A stretch of DNA of 64,000 nucleotides from Mediterraneibacter gnavus ATCC 29149 (GTDB lineage: Bacteria; Bacillota; Clostridia; Lachnospirales; Lachnospiraceae), in NCBI RefSeq assembly GCF_008121495.1, contig NZ_CP043051.1:558001-622000 (forward strand), given 5' to 3'. Of the stretch, positions 50,508 through 59,755 are shown piece by piece. The stretch's first letter is position 1. Each line of letters begins with the position of its first letter. The notes beneath the pieces were generated by a model. The model was not told the DNA's origin. It saw nothing but the letters and a program-made list of their open reading frames with translations, and did not search any database. The position numbers and the translations under genes were made by a program.

Positions 50508-50532
50508 AAACCCCTTGAAATTCAAGGGGTTT
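50508..50532 (-). terminator. Hairpin terminator between the regulator and transport genes
   Basis: A 12-bp stem of AAACCCCTTGAA and TTCAAGGGGTTT around a single base. On the minus strand only TTTT follows, so it may be leaky or work better on the plus strand. Confidence 0.65.
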
Positions 50533-50628
50533 CAGCTTTTATCGCATTCCGGTTATCATGTTCTGACCACACTGTTTTTCTCTTGATAACAGCAAAAAAA
50601 CATGATTATCCACTTCTTCATTTTTATT

Positions 50629-52830
50629 TTAATGTTCTTTTCTGAATGCCGCAGGTGTCACTCCGATATGTTTCTTGAAAAAACGGATGAAATTCTGCAC
50701 GTTATTATACATTAATATTTCCGATATTTCTGCCACCGACATTTCTGTCGTCAACAACATATATTTTGCCTGCATCAGCTTTTCCTCGTTTACCATATCT
50801 GTAAACGTGATATTTTTTTCTTTCTTTATTATTTTCCCGATATAATTTGGATGATAATTTAATGTCTGTGCACATTCACTCAGTGTTATATTTCCTCGAT
50901 TCTCCCGTACAAGCTTCTGGATCTGCTGGAAAATGCCCATCTCATCTCCATCTTCAAGTTTTTGCAAACTCTCAATGATTGGCTGAATCACTTCTTTTAT
51001 GATTGCTTCCTTCAGTTTTTCCGTATCATAAAGCATTGGAATCCGGTTAAATGTATTATATTGACTATCCATGAATACATCCTCAAGTAACAGTCCATGT
51101 GTAACCGTTGTTCCAACAATCACTGTAAGTAGTCTCGTTAAATAGAAGTTTCTCTCCACTCCAATTACACGCTTTGAATCCAATCGCTCAATCATTGTTT
51201 CCAGGAGTCTCTGGCTTTCCTCCACATTGCAGTTTTCTATTGCCTGAACCAATTCGCCTTCCATAATTATGTCATATACATTACTTTCACGTTTCAACAT
51301 GGAATAGTCATCGAACAACACCAGTGTTGAGCCTTCTGATTTGTTTGCATTCGTCTGATCATAAAGAGCTTCATTACATTCATTGTATGCCTGCTGAATA
51401 TCTGTAAGATGATGAAATGTCTGACTGATTCCACAGGAAACATGGTATAAAAAATGCTCTGCAATAAAATCCTTTACTTCTTTATAAATCACTGCTGTTT
51501 GATTCTCCGCTGCATTATCATCCTCACCGCCCGCAACAAAAATCATCTTATCTCCGTAAAACAGAGGTGTAATAAATATTTTACTTTGTATTTCTTCAGG
51601 CAATGTTTCCAGAATTCCGGTATAGATTTCTCTCTTTAATATTTCCTTATTATCATTCTCTTTACAAGCCATACCAAGCATTCGATAGGAGCTATATTCT
51701 GTAATCTGGTATTTCCCCAAAGCGTCTTTTATCTTTCCTTCATTCATCTCACCTTTTATAAGATTCGATAACAGAAATTCTTTTAACTGGATATCTCGCT
51801 CCTTTACATGAAGTTCCAATTTATTCAATGGATTAGCAAATGCAAGTACAAGTACACGCACAATCTGAATCAGCACTGCAATTACTGCAATCACCGCAAA
51901 TGATGCAAATATAAATGTCATTCCTATCTTTCGTATCTGATTATGATTAAATCCTACCAAATATGTAAGGCCACTGGTCGCACCACTGGTTCTACTGATA
52001 CTATACTTTGTCGTCTTTTCGATTTGCAATGTACCTTCTGAATCGAACGCCCCCCATTCTTTCTCTTCTGAGAACTTTTCCAACCATATTTGTGTCAGTT
52101 TCTGATTTGTTTCTGCCATTACCGACTGATCACTTAAAACAGAGACACTGTATCCCATATTTTCATAATTCGATGGTAACAGCTGCCGAATTTCTGATTC
52201 GTTTATTTTTACAACAATAATCCATGCAAGATCACCTGCTCCATATTCTTTTTTTATCACAAGTCGAAAACCACTCAGATCTACCGTATTTTGTTTGCGC
52301 AAATTATGATTTCCGTACTTTTCACTGTCTTTAGCTTTAATCCAATAAGCAGATAATGGAACCTCTTTCTGCGCCTCCAGAAATTGCTCCGCTTCCTCTC
52401 TATTTTTCAGTTCATCATAGTCGAACATGCCATAATCATCCAATATCCATCCACTTCTGACATTGATAAATTCATATGACTCTACATACTTCTCTACAAA
52501 ATAGTTTCCCTGAAGACTGTCCTGCGCCCGATTCAAATCACTGTACATAGAATATGGTGGTTTCTCCTGCTGAGCCAGCCATCGAACTGCATCTTCATTT
52601 GCCACTTCAATATAGTACTCTTTCAACGATGAAAACACATTCTCATATTCCCTTGTAATTTGTTCACTATAAGACTGCAGCTGGAGCTCACTTCTAGCAG
52701 ATTCTCCATTGACATAAATTAAGCTGGAGACAATCCCCATGATAATCATCGGAATTGTTACCAACGCCATCAGTTTTATAAACATCTGCTTTTCATATGT
52801 TAATGAATCCAATATTCTTTTTAATTTCAA
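50629..52830 (-). CDS. Membrane-anchored AraC-family sensor-regulator (YesS-like)
   Basis: A 733-residue protein: a short cytoplasmic N-terminus, a membrane segment (about 18-40), an extracellular sensing domain (about 41-300), a second membrane segment (about 302-330), a cytoplasmic linker with coiled-coil character and a C-terminal AraC helix-turn-helix pair (about 635-733; ITLSECAQTLNYHPNYIGKI and SVAEISEILMYNNVQNFIRF). This matches B. subtilis YesS, which controls rhamnogalacturonan genes. The start appears to be TTG at 52830. It likely senses extracellular pectic fragments and activates the downstream operon. Confidence 0.87.
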   Translation of the reverse strand: MKLKRILDSLTYEKQMFIKLMALVTIPMIIMGIVSSLIYVNGESARSELQLQSYSEQITREYENVFSSLKEYYIEVANEDAVRWLAQQEKPPYSMYSDLNRAQDSLQGNYFVEKYVESYEFINVRSGWILDDYGMFDYDELKNREEAEQFLEAQKEVPLSAYWIKAKDSEKYGNHNLRKQNTVDLSGFRLVIKKEYGAGDLAWIIVVKINESEIRQLLPSNYENMGYSVSVLSDQSVMAETNQKLTQIWLEKFSEEKEWGAFDSEGTLQIEKTTKYSISRTSGATSGLTYLVGFNHNQIRKIGMTFIFASFAVIAVIAVLIQIVRVLVLAFANPLNKLELHVKERDIQLKEFLLSNLIKGEMNEGKIKDALGKYQITEYSSYRMLGMACKENDNKEILKREIYTGILETLPEEIQSKIFITPLFYGDKMIFVAGGEDDNAAENQTAVIYKEVKDFIAEHFLYHVSCGISQTFHHLTDIQQAYNECNEALYDQTNANKSEGSTLVLFDDYSMLKRESNVYDIIMEGELVQAIENCNVEESQRLLETMIERLDSKRVIGVERNFYLTRLLTVIVGTTVTHGLLLEDVFMDSQYNTFNRIPMLYDTEKLKEAIIKEVIQPIIESLQKLEDGDEMGIFQQIQKLVRENRGNITLSECAQTLNYHPNYIGKIIKKEKNITFTDMVNEEKLMQAKYMLLTTEMSVAEISEILMYNNVQNFIRFFKKHIGVTPAAFRKEH

Positions 52831-53157
52831 AACCCACTTCCCCTATTCCATTCCTTCTAGATTTTTCTCCAAAATATTCTAACACAGGCTAAATATGTAT
52901 AGCAATCACTTTGTTCCATTCTGTCTGAACCTGTCCTTTCTTTCAAACATGAAAATTTAATAGTGCCTGACACCATTGTGTTCAATACCAGTTAGCTTCT
53001 CTAGCTTAACACCTTTTTCTTCCAAGCCTGCTATCCCTTATAATATCAGTAGTTCTCATTTTATACTATTTTTTAGGCTGGCACTTATTTAACATCTTTG
53101 TAACATATTTTATATATCTTTTTTTATTTTCCTATTGACATGCAACAAAAAATGTGC
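52831..53157. other. Gene-free region before the IS4-type remnant
   Basis: AT-rich and without a convincing gene. The phrase AGTGCCTGACACC near 52965 looks like a common IS-end or repeat fragment. No clear inverted-repeat partner was found downstream. Confidence 0.4.
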
Positions 53158-53193
53158 GGTCACCTTGTTGTCCATCGGAACAACAAGGTGACC
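53158..53193. repeat. Perfect 14-bp-stem hairpin upstream of the IS4-type transposase
   Basis: GGTCACCTTGTTGT and ACAACAAGGTGACC flank an 8-base loop. It sits 70 bases before the transposase start and could shield the transposase gene from read-through. Confidence 0.75.
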
Positions 53194-53262
53194 CTTAGTT
53201 TATCAAGGGAATTGATTCGTGGGGAACCAATTATTCCCATACTAAGGAGGCACACATTTATT

Positions 53263-54344
53263 ATGAACGATTATCCATCAAATGTAAAACAAAAATTGAA
53301 CTCTATCATCGCTGACATGTCGGAGCATCATTGGCTCTTGTCAAACAATCCTGGACACAATTTCATGCGTCAGCATCAGGGCAAACTCTCTTTCTACGAT
53401 ACCATGCGTCTTATTATCGACATGGGAAAAGGAACTACCAATGATGAAATTATGGATTACTTTGACATGGTTCCTGATCTTATTCCATCTCAATCCGCTT
53501 TCAATCAACGACGCAGTCAGATTTCACTGTCTGCTTTCGAATACCTTTTTCGGAAATATATTGTAACTGCTGATCGTGGTTATGAATCTTACGATCTGTT
53601 ATTCCACTGTGAACTCAAGAATCTAAATTATGTTTTTCGTGTAAAAGCGCCTCTTCTAAAAGTCTGCTTTCCTATTACGCTACTGAACTTCCTGACGACC
53701 TTGAAGAATTCGATGTTACGATGAAACGTTATTTCACTGACAAAGCTACAAATGTTATGAAAGATCAGTCGGATGTGTACCGATATATTAATCCGAGTAA
53801 AAACACACCTCATTTTTATGAGCTTCTTAACAGAGATAGGAGACATCTTTACTTCATGCAGTTTCGTGTCGTAAAAATAAAAACTGCAGAAAATACATAT
53901 GAGTATCTCATCACAAATCTGCCCCACAGCTTTACTATGGAAGACATCAAGGAATGCTATCACTGGAGATGGGGCATTGAAATTTCTTTCCGTTATCTTA
54001 AGCATGCAAATGGGCTTTTGTACTTCCACAGTAAAAAACCCGAATTCCTAAAACAGGAAATCTATGCAAATCTGACACTCTATAATTTCGGAATCTTCAT
54101 TGCTAACGAAGCAGCTGAAGAAAGCAAGAAAAAAGAACGGAAGAATGATAACAAATATCTTTACGAAATCGACATTTCTTCTGCTCTGAAAACAGCAAGA
54201 AAGTTCTTTATTCGCAGGGACTCCGATAAACCTATTGATATCATTAAGTTGATGTTGAAATACGTCCATGCTGTAAAAGAAAAATTCCAACAATTTGACC
54301 GGCCCCTCCGTGGAATCAGTGCGATTCATTTCGGATATCGATAG
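53263..54344 (+). pseudogene. IS4-family transposase, internally deleted and frameshifted
   Basis: The start MNDYPSNVKQKLNSIIADMS has AAGGAGG upstream. The N-terminal part runs to LSAFEYLFRK and then jumps directly to YIVTADRGYESYDLL, losing about 80-90 residues that should include the first catalytic Asp. A frameshift near 53650-53720 then moves the reading to a second frame. That frame continues to 54344 with the conserved YREK-like region ECYHWRWGIEISFRYLKHAN. No active transposase can be made. The element ends are not identified. Confidence 0.87.
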
Positions 54345-54404
54345 CCTTAGGCCACTTATAAATGATTTTCTACGCAAAATGGCAAAATTTCGGCATCAGG
54401 AAAA

Positions 54405-55913
54405 TCAAGATGTAAGCGCCGGAACAAGGATAAGGTTTTTTATCGATAAACCAGCAGCTATGATCTCTTTTCCAAGAGCCGTTATCAAATATTTATAGGA
54501 TCCTGGGATTTTTTCAATCAGTCCATGGACTTTCAGACGTTTAAAGATCCTTGTCATGGCAGACGGAGTGATTTTCGGAAGATGCTGGCGGATCTGTTTT
54601 CCTTGTATCCCGAATGTCATGTATTCCCCTTTGCTGATGGCTTCCAGTACAGACAGATCACGAGAATCAAAAAAGTTGAATCCGCGATAGGTTCGTTCCT
54701 TTTCCCTCCGGGAATGACTGACTTCATCCAATTTCTTCCTGCCGCTGCTGTGATCATCAAAGGATGAGATAAATTCAAGGTATCTGTAATTCGCAGATTT
54801 CAGGATTGTGAATAACTGATATAAACTGTAAATACTCTTTTTTAAAGGGTCTTTCCGAATATCGGATGTTCCATCCCTATGCTGAACTTCCCGCTCCACA
54901 CGGAACGTACTGATATCATTGCAGGTGCTTTCAATTCGCAGTACACAGCCAAACTTGTCATACATTTTTATGGACACATCACCCATGTGGTGCTTGATCC
55001 TCGTTCCGAGGATGCGCTGATTATAGTTTGTGCCAATCTCTTTGGTACAGTTATAAGTGATTCGCTGTCCAAGGAAAGTGGCGATGTTGTCAGGCTTCAC
55101 AGTATATATCGCAGTGTGGATGATTTCATCATAGATTGGTGCCAGGTATTCCGGCTTACGGAACATGATATCCGTGGCACATTCGATCTGCTGAACCGTC
55201 CAGGTATAACCCAGCCCGAGAGATTCCGGAACGGGACTGTAGCGTCTGGCAAAGACATCGAGAACTTTATGGAGCCCTTGCGGGTTGATACGGTCAGAAA
55301 GTTTCTGAGCAGTTTCAATATCGGAGATTTCAAGGAACGCGTTGTCCTGCATCCGGTAAGAAAGCTGTTTTTTATCAAGCTTATAGGCGAGCAGGTTATG
55401 ACCGTTCATGTAAAACTGAAGACGGAAAGGCGGCCATGTAGGGACACGAAGATAGCAAAGGCCAAGTTCCCTGTCGATAAAATAGAAATAGTAATGAAGA
55501 CACTTGCTCTGGTCAAACTTCAGGAAGGTCTTCCCAGTTGTTTTATCATGCCAGGGCCTGTAGGTATTACAGCATTCCATAGCAGAAAAGATATGGATCA
55601 GACCTTCCGTTTTTCCGGTTTCGGCAATGATGTTCTGGATGCGGTCATCTTTTCGAAAAGCATGGAGTTTTCGGATGAACTCAATTTCCATTCCATTTTC
55701 GTGAGCAATCTTTTCCGCATTCTGACGGACCTGTTCCGTAAGGGGCTGGGAGAAACTGGTGGGATAATCAAAAATACGGATACCGTTGAGTTTCATATAG
55801 GCAGTCATTGCTTCCGCATGGCTCCAGTTTGGGATATATCCCTGAATGATCATGCGGTCATAACAGGTAATGATGCCATGAATTTTATCAACGTATTTAT
55901 CAGTGAGTAACAT
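54405..55913 (-). CDS. Conserved protein of unknown function, possibly part of a mobile element
   Basis: A 502-residue intact protein with no signal peptide or membrane segment. It starts MLLTDKYVDKIHGIITCYDR, with AGGGGG 7 bases upstream. The middle is aromatic-rich (LRVPTWPPFRLQFYMNGHN), and the C-terminal 90 residues look like a winged helix (KITPSAMTRIFKRLKVHGLI). I recall very similar proteins scattered in unrelated bacteria and annotated as hypothetical or MarR-like; that is memory, not a search. No known transposase, recombinase or nuclease motif is visible. It sits between two IS remnants and has a structured 5' flank, which suggests mobility. No function is assigned. Confidence 0.7.
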   Translation of the reverse strand: MLLTDKYVDKIHGIITCYDRMIIQGYIPNWSHAEAMTAYMKLNGIRIFDYPTSFSQPLTEQVRQNAEKIAHENGMEIEFIRKLHAFRKDDRIQNIIAETGKTEGLIHIFSAMECCNTYRPWHDKTTGKTFLKFDQSKCLHYYFYFIDRELGLCYLRVPTWPPFRLQFYMNGHNLLAYKLDKKQLSYRMQDNAFLEISDIETAQKLSDRINPQGLHKVLDVFARRYSPVPESLGLGYTWTVQQIECATDIMFRKPEYLAPIYDEIIHTAIYTVKPDNIATFLGQRITYNCTKEIGTNYNQRILGTRIKHHMGDVSIKMYDKFGCVLRIESTCNDISTFRVEREVQHRDGTSDIRKDPLKKSIYSLYQLFTILKSANYRYLEFISSFDDHSSGRKKLDEVSHSRREKERTYRGFNFFDSRDLSVLEAISKGEYMTFGIQGKQIRQHLPKITPSAMTRIFKRLKVHGLIEKIPGSYKYLITALGKEIIAAGLSIKNLILVPALTS

Positions 55914-56000
55914 ATAAAAACCCCCTTTTTCTTTAGAATAACACAAGGGGTAGAAAATAAAAATAACTTTTCCGGTTTATCCGGGTTAGGCTCTACCACT
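55914..56000 (-). repeat. Nested inverted repeats in the 5' flank of the 502-residue protein gene
   Basis: On the minus strand GGTAGA pairs with TCTACC across a stretch holding CCGGATAAACCGG, and CCCCTTGTG opposes AAAAAGGGGG next to the start codon. These could be an element end, an operator or an RNA leader. Confidence 0.4.
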
Positions 56001-56133
56001 GAAGATTGTCATTTTTGACAGATGAACATCATCTGTCTTATCAGCATGCCCTTTTTTCTGAATCTGTATTTCCAAGCACCAAAATATCCTCTTGCACATG
56101 TTTCAATGCAAATTCGAACAAAACCTCGAACAC

Positions 56134-56852
56134 CTAGTGTATTGGCTTGTTGATATTTAACTAAAATTTTCTGGTAATCACAGCTGTCCTGAATATGTAT
56201 GAACTCCCCTATGATGAGAATCATCCGGTTGTGTGTATGGATGAGAAACCGTACCAGCTTTTGGGAGAGATCAGGGAGCCTTTGCCAATGATTCCCGGAA
56301 GCGACCAGAAAACCAATTCGGAATATGTCCGCAACGGCACCGTCAGCATTTTTGCTTTTGTGGAACCGCTCGGAGGCGTTCACCATGTAAGTGTACGTGA
56401 ACACCGTACAGCCACAGACTGGGCAGAGGAAATCAGGTATCTTGTGGACAACATGTACCCCGATGCCGAAAAGATCCTCCTTGTGATGGATAACCTTAAT
56501 ACCCATAAACCGTCATCCCTGTACAAACGGTATCCGGCAGAAGAAGAAAGGCGTATCATAAAAAAACTGGAGATACATTACACGCCCAAGCATTGCAGCT
56601 GGCTGGATATTGCTGAAATAGAGCTTAATGTAATGACCAGGCAATGCCTTAGCCGCCGCATCGCTGAAATAGAACAGTTACGCAGCGAACTGTCCGCATG
56701 GGAAACGGAACGGAATACACTGGCAGCAAAGGTCAACTGGCATTTTAGAACCCACGATGCCAGAATAAAGCTCAGTTCACTATATCCCACATTTACTACT
56801 GCTTCCTGATAGGGCAGTAGTATTGCTAAATATCATCGTGTCAATACACTAG
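56134..56852. mobile_element. IS630-family element, internally deleted, both terminal inverted repeats present
   Basis: The left end 56134-56159 (CTAGTGTATTGGCTTGTTGA and on) and the right end 56827-56852, read inverted, match at about 22 of 26 positions, including the outer 11. The element is about 719 bp, whereas IS630 relatives are about 1.1-1.2 kb. It retains the 3' half of the transposase. It abuts the broken LacI gene on the right. Confidence 0.8.
56195..56809 (+). pseudogene. IS630-family transposase, C-terminal portion
   Basis: A 204-residue remnant with the DDE catalytic parts PVVCMDEKPYQLLGE (first Asp), ILLVMDNLNTHKPSSLY (second Asp) and HYTPKHCSWLDIAEIE (Glu). The N-terminal helix-turn-helix half (roughly 150 residues) is missing. 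All three catalytic acidic residues remain but the DNA-binding part is gone, so the protein is presumed inactive. Confidence 0.85.
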
Positions 56853-57115
56853 CTTAATGGCATTGCAGGATGGCGGTCTTGACTTCGCTTCATAATAATT
56901 CCGTTTTTAACGTAGTTGAGCATCATCACTTCGCCCTGAATCGAATTTTCCTGTGTCTCAAAATTCTTCAGTTCTTTCTCCTGCTTTGCTCTTACACATT
57001 CCAAAATCCGCTTTTTTGTATTGGCATTGACTCCCGGACGGTTATTGAGAGCCAGAGATACCGTTGCCTCCGAAAGCCCCAGTTCCTGCGCAATTTCTTT
57101 TGCTTTGATTCGCAT
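56853..57115 (-). pseudogene. N-terminal stump of a LacI-family regulator
   Basis: It starts MRIKAKEIAQELGLSEATVS, with the hallmark helix-turn-helix LSEATVSLALNNRPGV. After about 85 residues the frame runs into the IS630 right end and stops at the terminal repeat. The ligand-binding core is absent from the window. It lies 14 bases after aroD. It might still make a short DNA-binding peptide. Confidence 0.8.
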
Positions 57116-57129
57116 AAATGCCTCTTTCT

Positions 57130-57882
57130 CTAATGAAAAATTTCAAGCACTCCTCTTAGTTTCTCCACTTCAATCTGCCCCGGCGCAGATGTTTGTCCTG
57201 CCGCCCCGAAAGTCAGCGCAGAGCCAAATACTTCTCCACAGAGTCTGCTGATCACTCCATCTTTTGCCATAGACATCGTGATGATGGGGCGATCGGCATA
57301 GGTTCCTGCCATCTCTTCCGTTGCCGCAAGCAATGTCAGCACATCTTTCCTGCACTGCGGCATCACTGCGATCTTGGGAAGGTCTGCCCCAAGTTCCTGC
57401 ATCTTCTGAAGTCTTGCCACGATTTCTTCTTTGGAAGGAGTTTTCTCAAAATCGTGATTGGAAACCACCACTTTCACTCCGAAGGTATGCGCTGTTTTTA
57501 TGAGAGATTTCACCGTTTTCTCTCCTGCTGATAATTCTGCATCGATCAGATCTGCCATCTTAGTCCGGGCTGCTTTTTCATTCAATTCTCTATACGCCGC
57601 TGCATCGATTGCCTGTTCTCCGCCCTCCTGCAGTGTACGGAATGTGAATAAAAGCGGAATCTCTCCTGTAATTTCACATAGCTTACGCAAGACATGTTCG
57701 ACACACTCAAACGAAAATACATCTTCGTACCAGTCCACTCTCCATTCCACTACATCTGCTTTTGCCTGTACTGCACTTTTTGCGTTTTCTAAAATCTCCG
57801 GTACTGTTTTTCCCACTATCGGAACACAGATTTTCGGCATTCCTGTGCCAATCTCTAAATTTCTCACTTTTATAGTATTCAT
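57130..57882 (-). CDS. aroD: Type I 3-dehydroquinate dehydratase
   Basis: Dehydrates 3-dehydroquinate in the shikimate pathway. A 250-residue TIM-barrel with VVEWRVDWYED, the catalytic-His segment VVVSNHDFEKTPS and the Schiff-base Lys in LPKIAVMPQCRKDVL. The motif SAPGQIEVEKLR lies near the C-terminus. I chose MNTIKVRNLEIGTG (57882), with GGGAGG upstream. No other aro genes are adjacent. Confidence 0.95.
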   Translation of the reverse strand: MNTIKVRNLEIGTGMPKICVPIVGKTVPEILENAKSAVQAKADVVEWRVDWYEDVFSFECVEHVLRKLCEITGEIPLLFTFRTLQEGGEQAIDAAAYRELNEKAARTKMADLIDAELSAGEKTVKSLIKTAHTFGVKVVVSNHDFEKTPSKEEIVARLQKMQELGADLPKIAVMPQCRKDVLTLLAATEEMAGTYADRPIITMSMAKDGVISRLCGEVFGSALTFGAAGQTSAPGQIEVEKLRGVLEIFH

Positions 57883-57961
57883 CGTTTGTTTTCCTCCCTG
57901 GATCACTGTTTTATATCTACTGTATCTTATCTTGAAAAATCCTGCAAGAGCAGCCTTGTTT

Positions 57962-59308
57962 TTATTTTCTCAGCTCTTTTAACTGTCTCATCAGAAGAGG
58001 GATTTCAAAAAGAAGCATCACGATCCACCCGATCAGATTCGCCCACGCAAGGCTTACAAATCCCAAGTTGAATACCAGAAACATCACAATAACTGCCAGC
58101 ACACGCCCTGCCATATTCATAAAAGTACTGTACAGTGTCACCTTCAGATCTCCCATGCCACGGAAAAATCCCTGAATCCCATTCGTTATCGCCGGAAGAA
58201 TATACATCCAGGAAACCAGATGCAGATAAGACTTTCCCAGAGTCACCACCTGTGCATCTTCCTGAGAGGTAAACAATCCCATAATCTTCTCTGCACCAAA
58301 ATACATCAGAACCAGCAAGATCAGACCATATACCAGTTCAATCCCGATTCCACTCTGAAGTCCCCTGCGGATTCTTTCTCTTTTGCCTGCCCCCTTATTC
58401 TGGGCAATAAAAGTCGTCATGGCATGCCCGATGTTCTGCTGAGGAATATACGCAAAATCATCCACGCGGTTTACTGCCGTAAATGCTGCCATTACACTGA
58501 CTCCCTGGGTGTTGACCACTGCCTGAATGATTGTCTTTCCAATCTGAAGGCAGACTTGCTGCATGGCACTGGTGCTTCCATAACTAATAGTCTTTTTCAT
58601 CAAACTTTTATCAAACACAAACCACCGCTTTCCCAGGCACAAAAGCGGAACCCGCTTCCTGATATACAACGCACAAAAAAGACAGCTGCTGGCCTCACTT
58701 AATACCGTTGAAATGGCACTTCCCGCCACGCCCCATCCAAATACTGCCACAAAAAGCAGATCTCCGAGCACATTTAAAATTGCACTGGCAACCAGAAAAT
58801 ACAGCGGCGTTTTACTATCGCCCAGTGCCCGAAGTGTATTGGCAAGAAAATTGTAAATAAACGTAAACAAAATTCCGATAAAAATGATCCTGAGATACGC
58901 AAGCGCATCCGGCATCACTTCCTTCGGTACCTGTATCAGCCGAAGCAATGGTTCTGACACCAAGATTGTCAGCACGGAAAAACCGATTGAAAATCCGCAG
59001 CCGGACAACAATGTGGTACTGATCTGACGGGATAACTGTTCATAATTTCCCGCTCCAAACTGGGAACTCATCAAAATACTTGCCCCCATACAAAGACCGC
59101 TGATCAAAAGGATGACAAGATTCATCACCGGTGTGGATGTTCCGACTGCTGCCAATGCACGCTCCCCCACGTATCGACCTACAATGATGGAATCCGCTGC
59201 ATTATAAAAAAGTTGAAAAAAATTACCGAGTACCAGTGGTATCGTAAAGCCAATCAGAGGAACGGCCACTGCTCCTTGTGTCATATCATGTTCTGTTCCG
59301 TTTTTCAT
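57962..59308 (-). CDS. MATE-family efflux transporter (second copy)
   Basis: A 448-residue 12-segment membrane transporter. It begins MKNGTEHDMTQGAVAVPLIG and contains LGNFFQLFYNAADSIIVGRY and, in the second half, GIQGFFRGMGDLKVTLY. It differs clearly from the MATE protein at 40381-41721, so this is a separate paralogue. Its substrate is unknown. It lies about 80 bases from aroD on the same strand. Confidence 0.92.
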   Translation of the reverse strand: MKNGTEHDMTQGAVAVPLIGFTIPLVLGNFFQLFYNAADSIIVGRYVGERALAAVGTSTPVMNLVILLISGLCMGASILMSSQFGAGNYEQLSRQISTTLLSGCGFSIGFSVLTILVSEPLLRLIQVPKEVMPDALAYLRIIFIGILFTFIYNFLANTLRALGDSKTPLYFLVASAILNVLGDLLFVAVFGWGVAGSAISTVLSEASSCLFCALYIRKRVPLLCLGKRWFVFDKSLMKKTISYGSTSAMQQVCLQIGKTIIQAVVNTQGVSVMAAFTAVNRVDDFAYIPQQNIGHAMTTFIAQNKGAGKRERIRRGLQSGIGIELVYGLILLVLMYFGAEKIMGLFTSQEDAQVVTLGKSYLHLVSWMYILPAITNGIQGFFRGMGDLKVTLYSTFMNMAGRVLAVIVMFLVFNLGFVSLAWANLIGWIVMLLFEIPLLMRQLKELRK

Positions 59309-59408
59309 GCTGTTCCCTCCTTTTTCTACATTTTACCACACAAAGTCAAGAACCGGATTTCTGCATAATATGGCGGATAACAACATCTTTTACAACAGAA
59401 AACTGCAG

Positions 59409-59705
59409 CTATGAAAAAAGCTCGCACAAAACAGACAGTTTGTACGAGCTAAACACGATATCATTGCGTCCGTTTCCATACACAAGAGTAGGTTCTACAT
59501 AAGAAATTTTGTGTTTGCTGGAACAAAGCATCTGAACAACATAAGATTTACTGTCCGTAAATTCTTTCGGTCCCATTACTCCGCCAATATATCCTAACCC
59601 TTTCACAGACTTTTGGTCTGCTATCTCTAACATGACTTTAGCCGGTAAAAGATTATATTTTTCGAGTTGTTCTTTATCTTTTGTATAAACACCAACGCAA
59701 TCAAA
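59409..59705 (-). pseudogene. Fragment of an NAD(P)-binding epimerase/SDR-like protein
   Basis: About 90 open codons include GYIGGVMGPKEFTDSKS and KISYVEPTLVYGNGRND, which resemble the YxxxK-like and RPTLVYG regions of extended SDR epimerases. The Rossmann N-terminus and everything after VYGNGRND are missing. The reading ends inside a terminator hairpin, and no ribosome binding site is seen. Gene remnant; the assignment is tentative. Confidence 0.45.
59417..59449 (-). terminator. Intrinsic terminator
   Basis: The arms AGCTCGTACAAA and TTTGTGCGAGCT pair with one G-U and are followed on the minus strand by TTTTTTC. It ends transcription coming from the Rpn gene and the epimerase fragment. Confidence 0.8.
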
Positions 59706-59713
59706 GTTAGCAA

Positions 59714-59742
59714 GGGGCTATCGGTTAATTCCCGACAGCCCC
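59714..59742. repeat. Hairpin just after the Rpn-type gene
   Basis: GGGGCTATCGG and CCGACAGCCCC form an 11-bp stem with one mismatch. No T run follows on the minus strand, so this is a folded 3' end rather than a classic terminator. Confidence 0.5.
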
Positions 59743-59755
59743 AAATATGTATTTT

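Noticed and set aside
53073..54359. Near-direct repeat TTAGGC..CACTTAT on both sides of the IS4-type remnant, as a target-site duplication
   Set aside because: The copies differ by a 3-base insertion and the length does not fit usual IS4 duplications. It may be chance in AT-rich DNA.
54879..55910. 343-codon plus-strand open frame opposite the 502-residue protein
   Set aside because: It is antisense to a coding frame with a good start and family resemblance. The plus frame has no ribosome binding site and no known motif.
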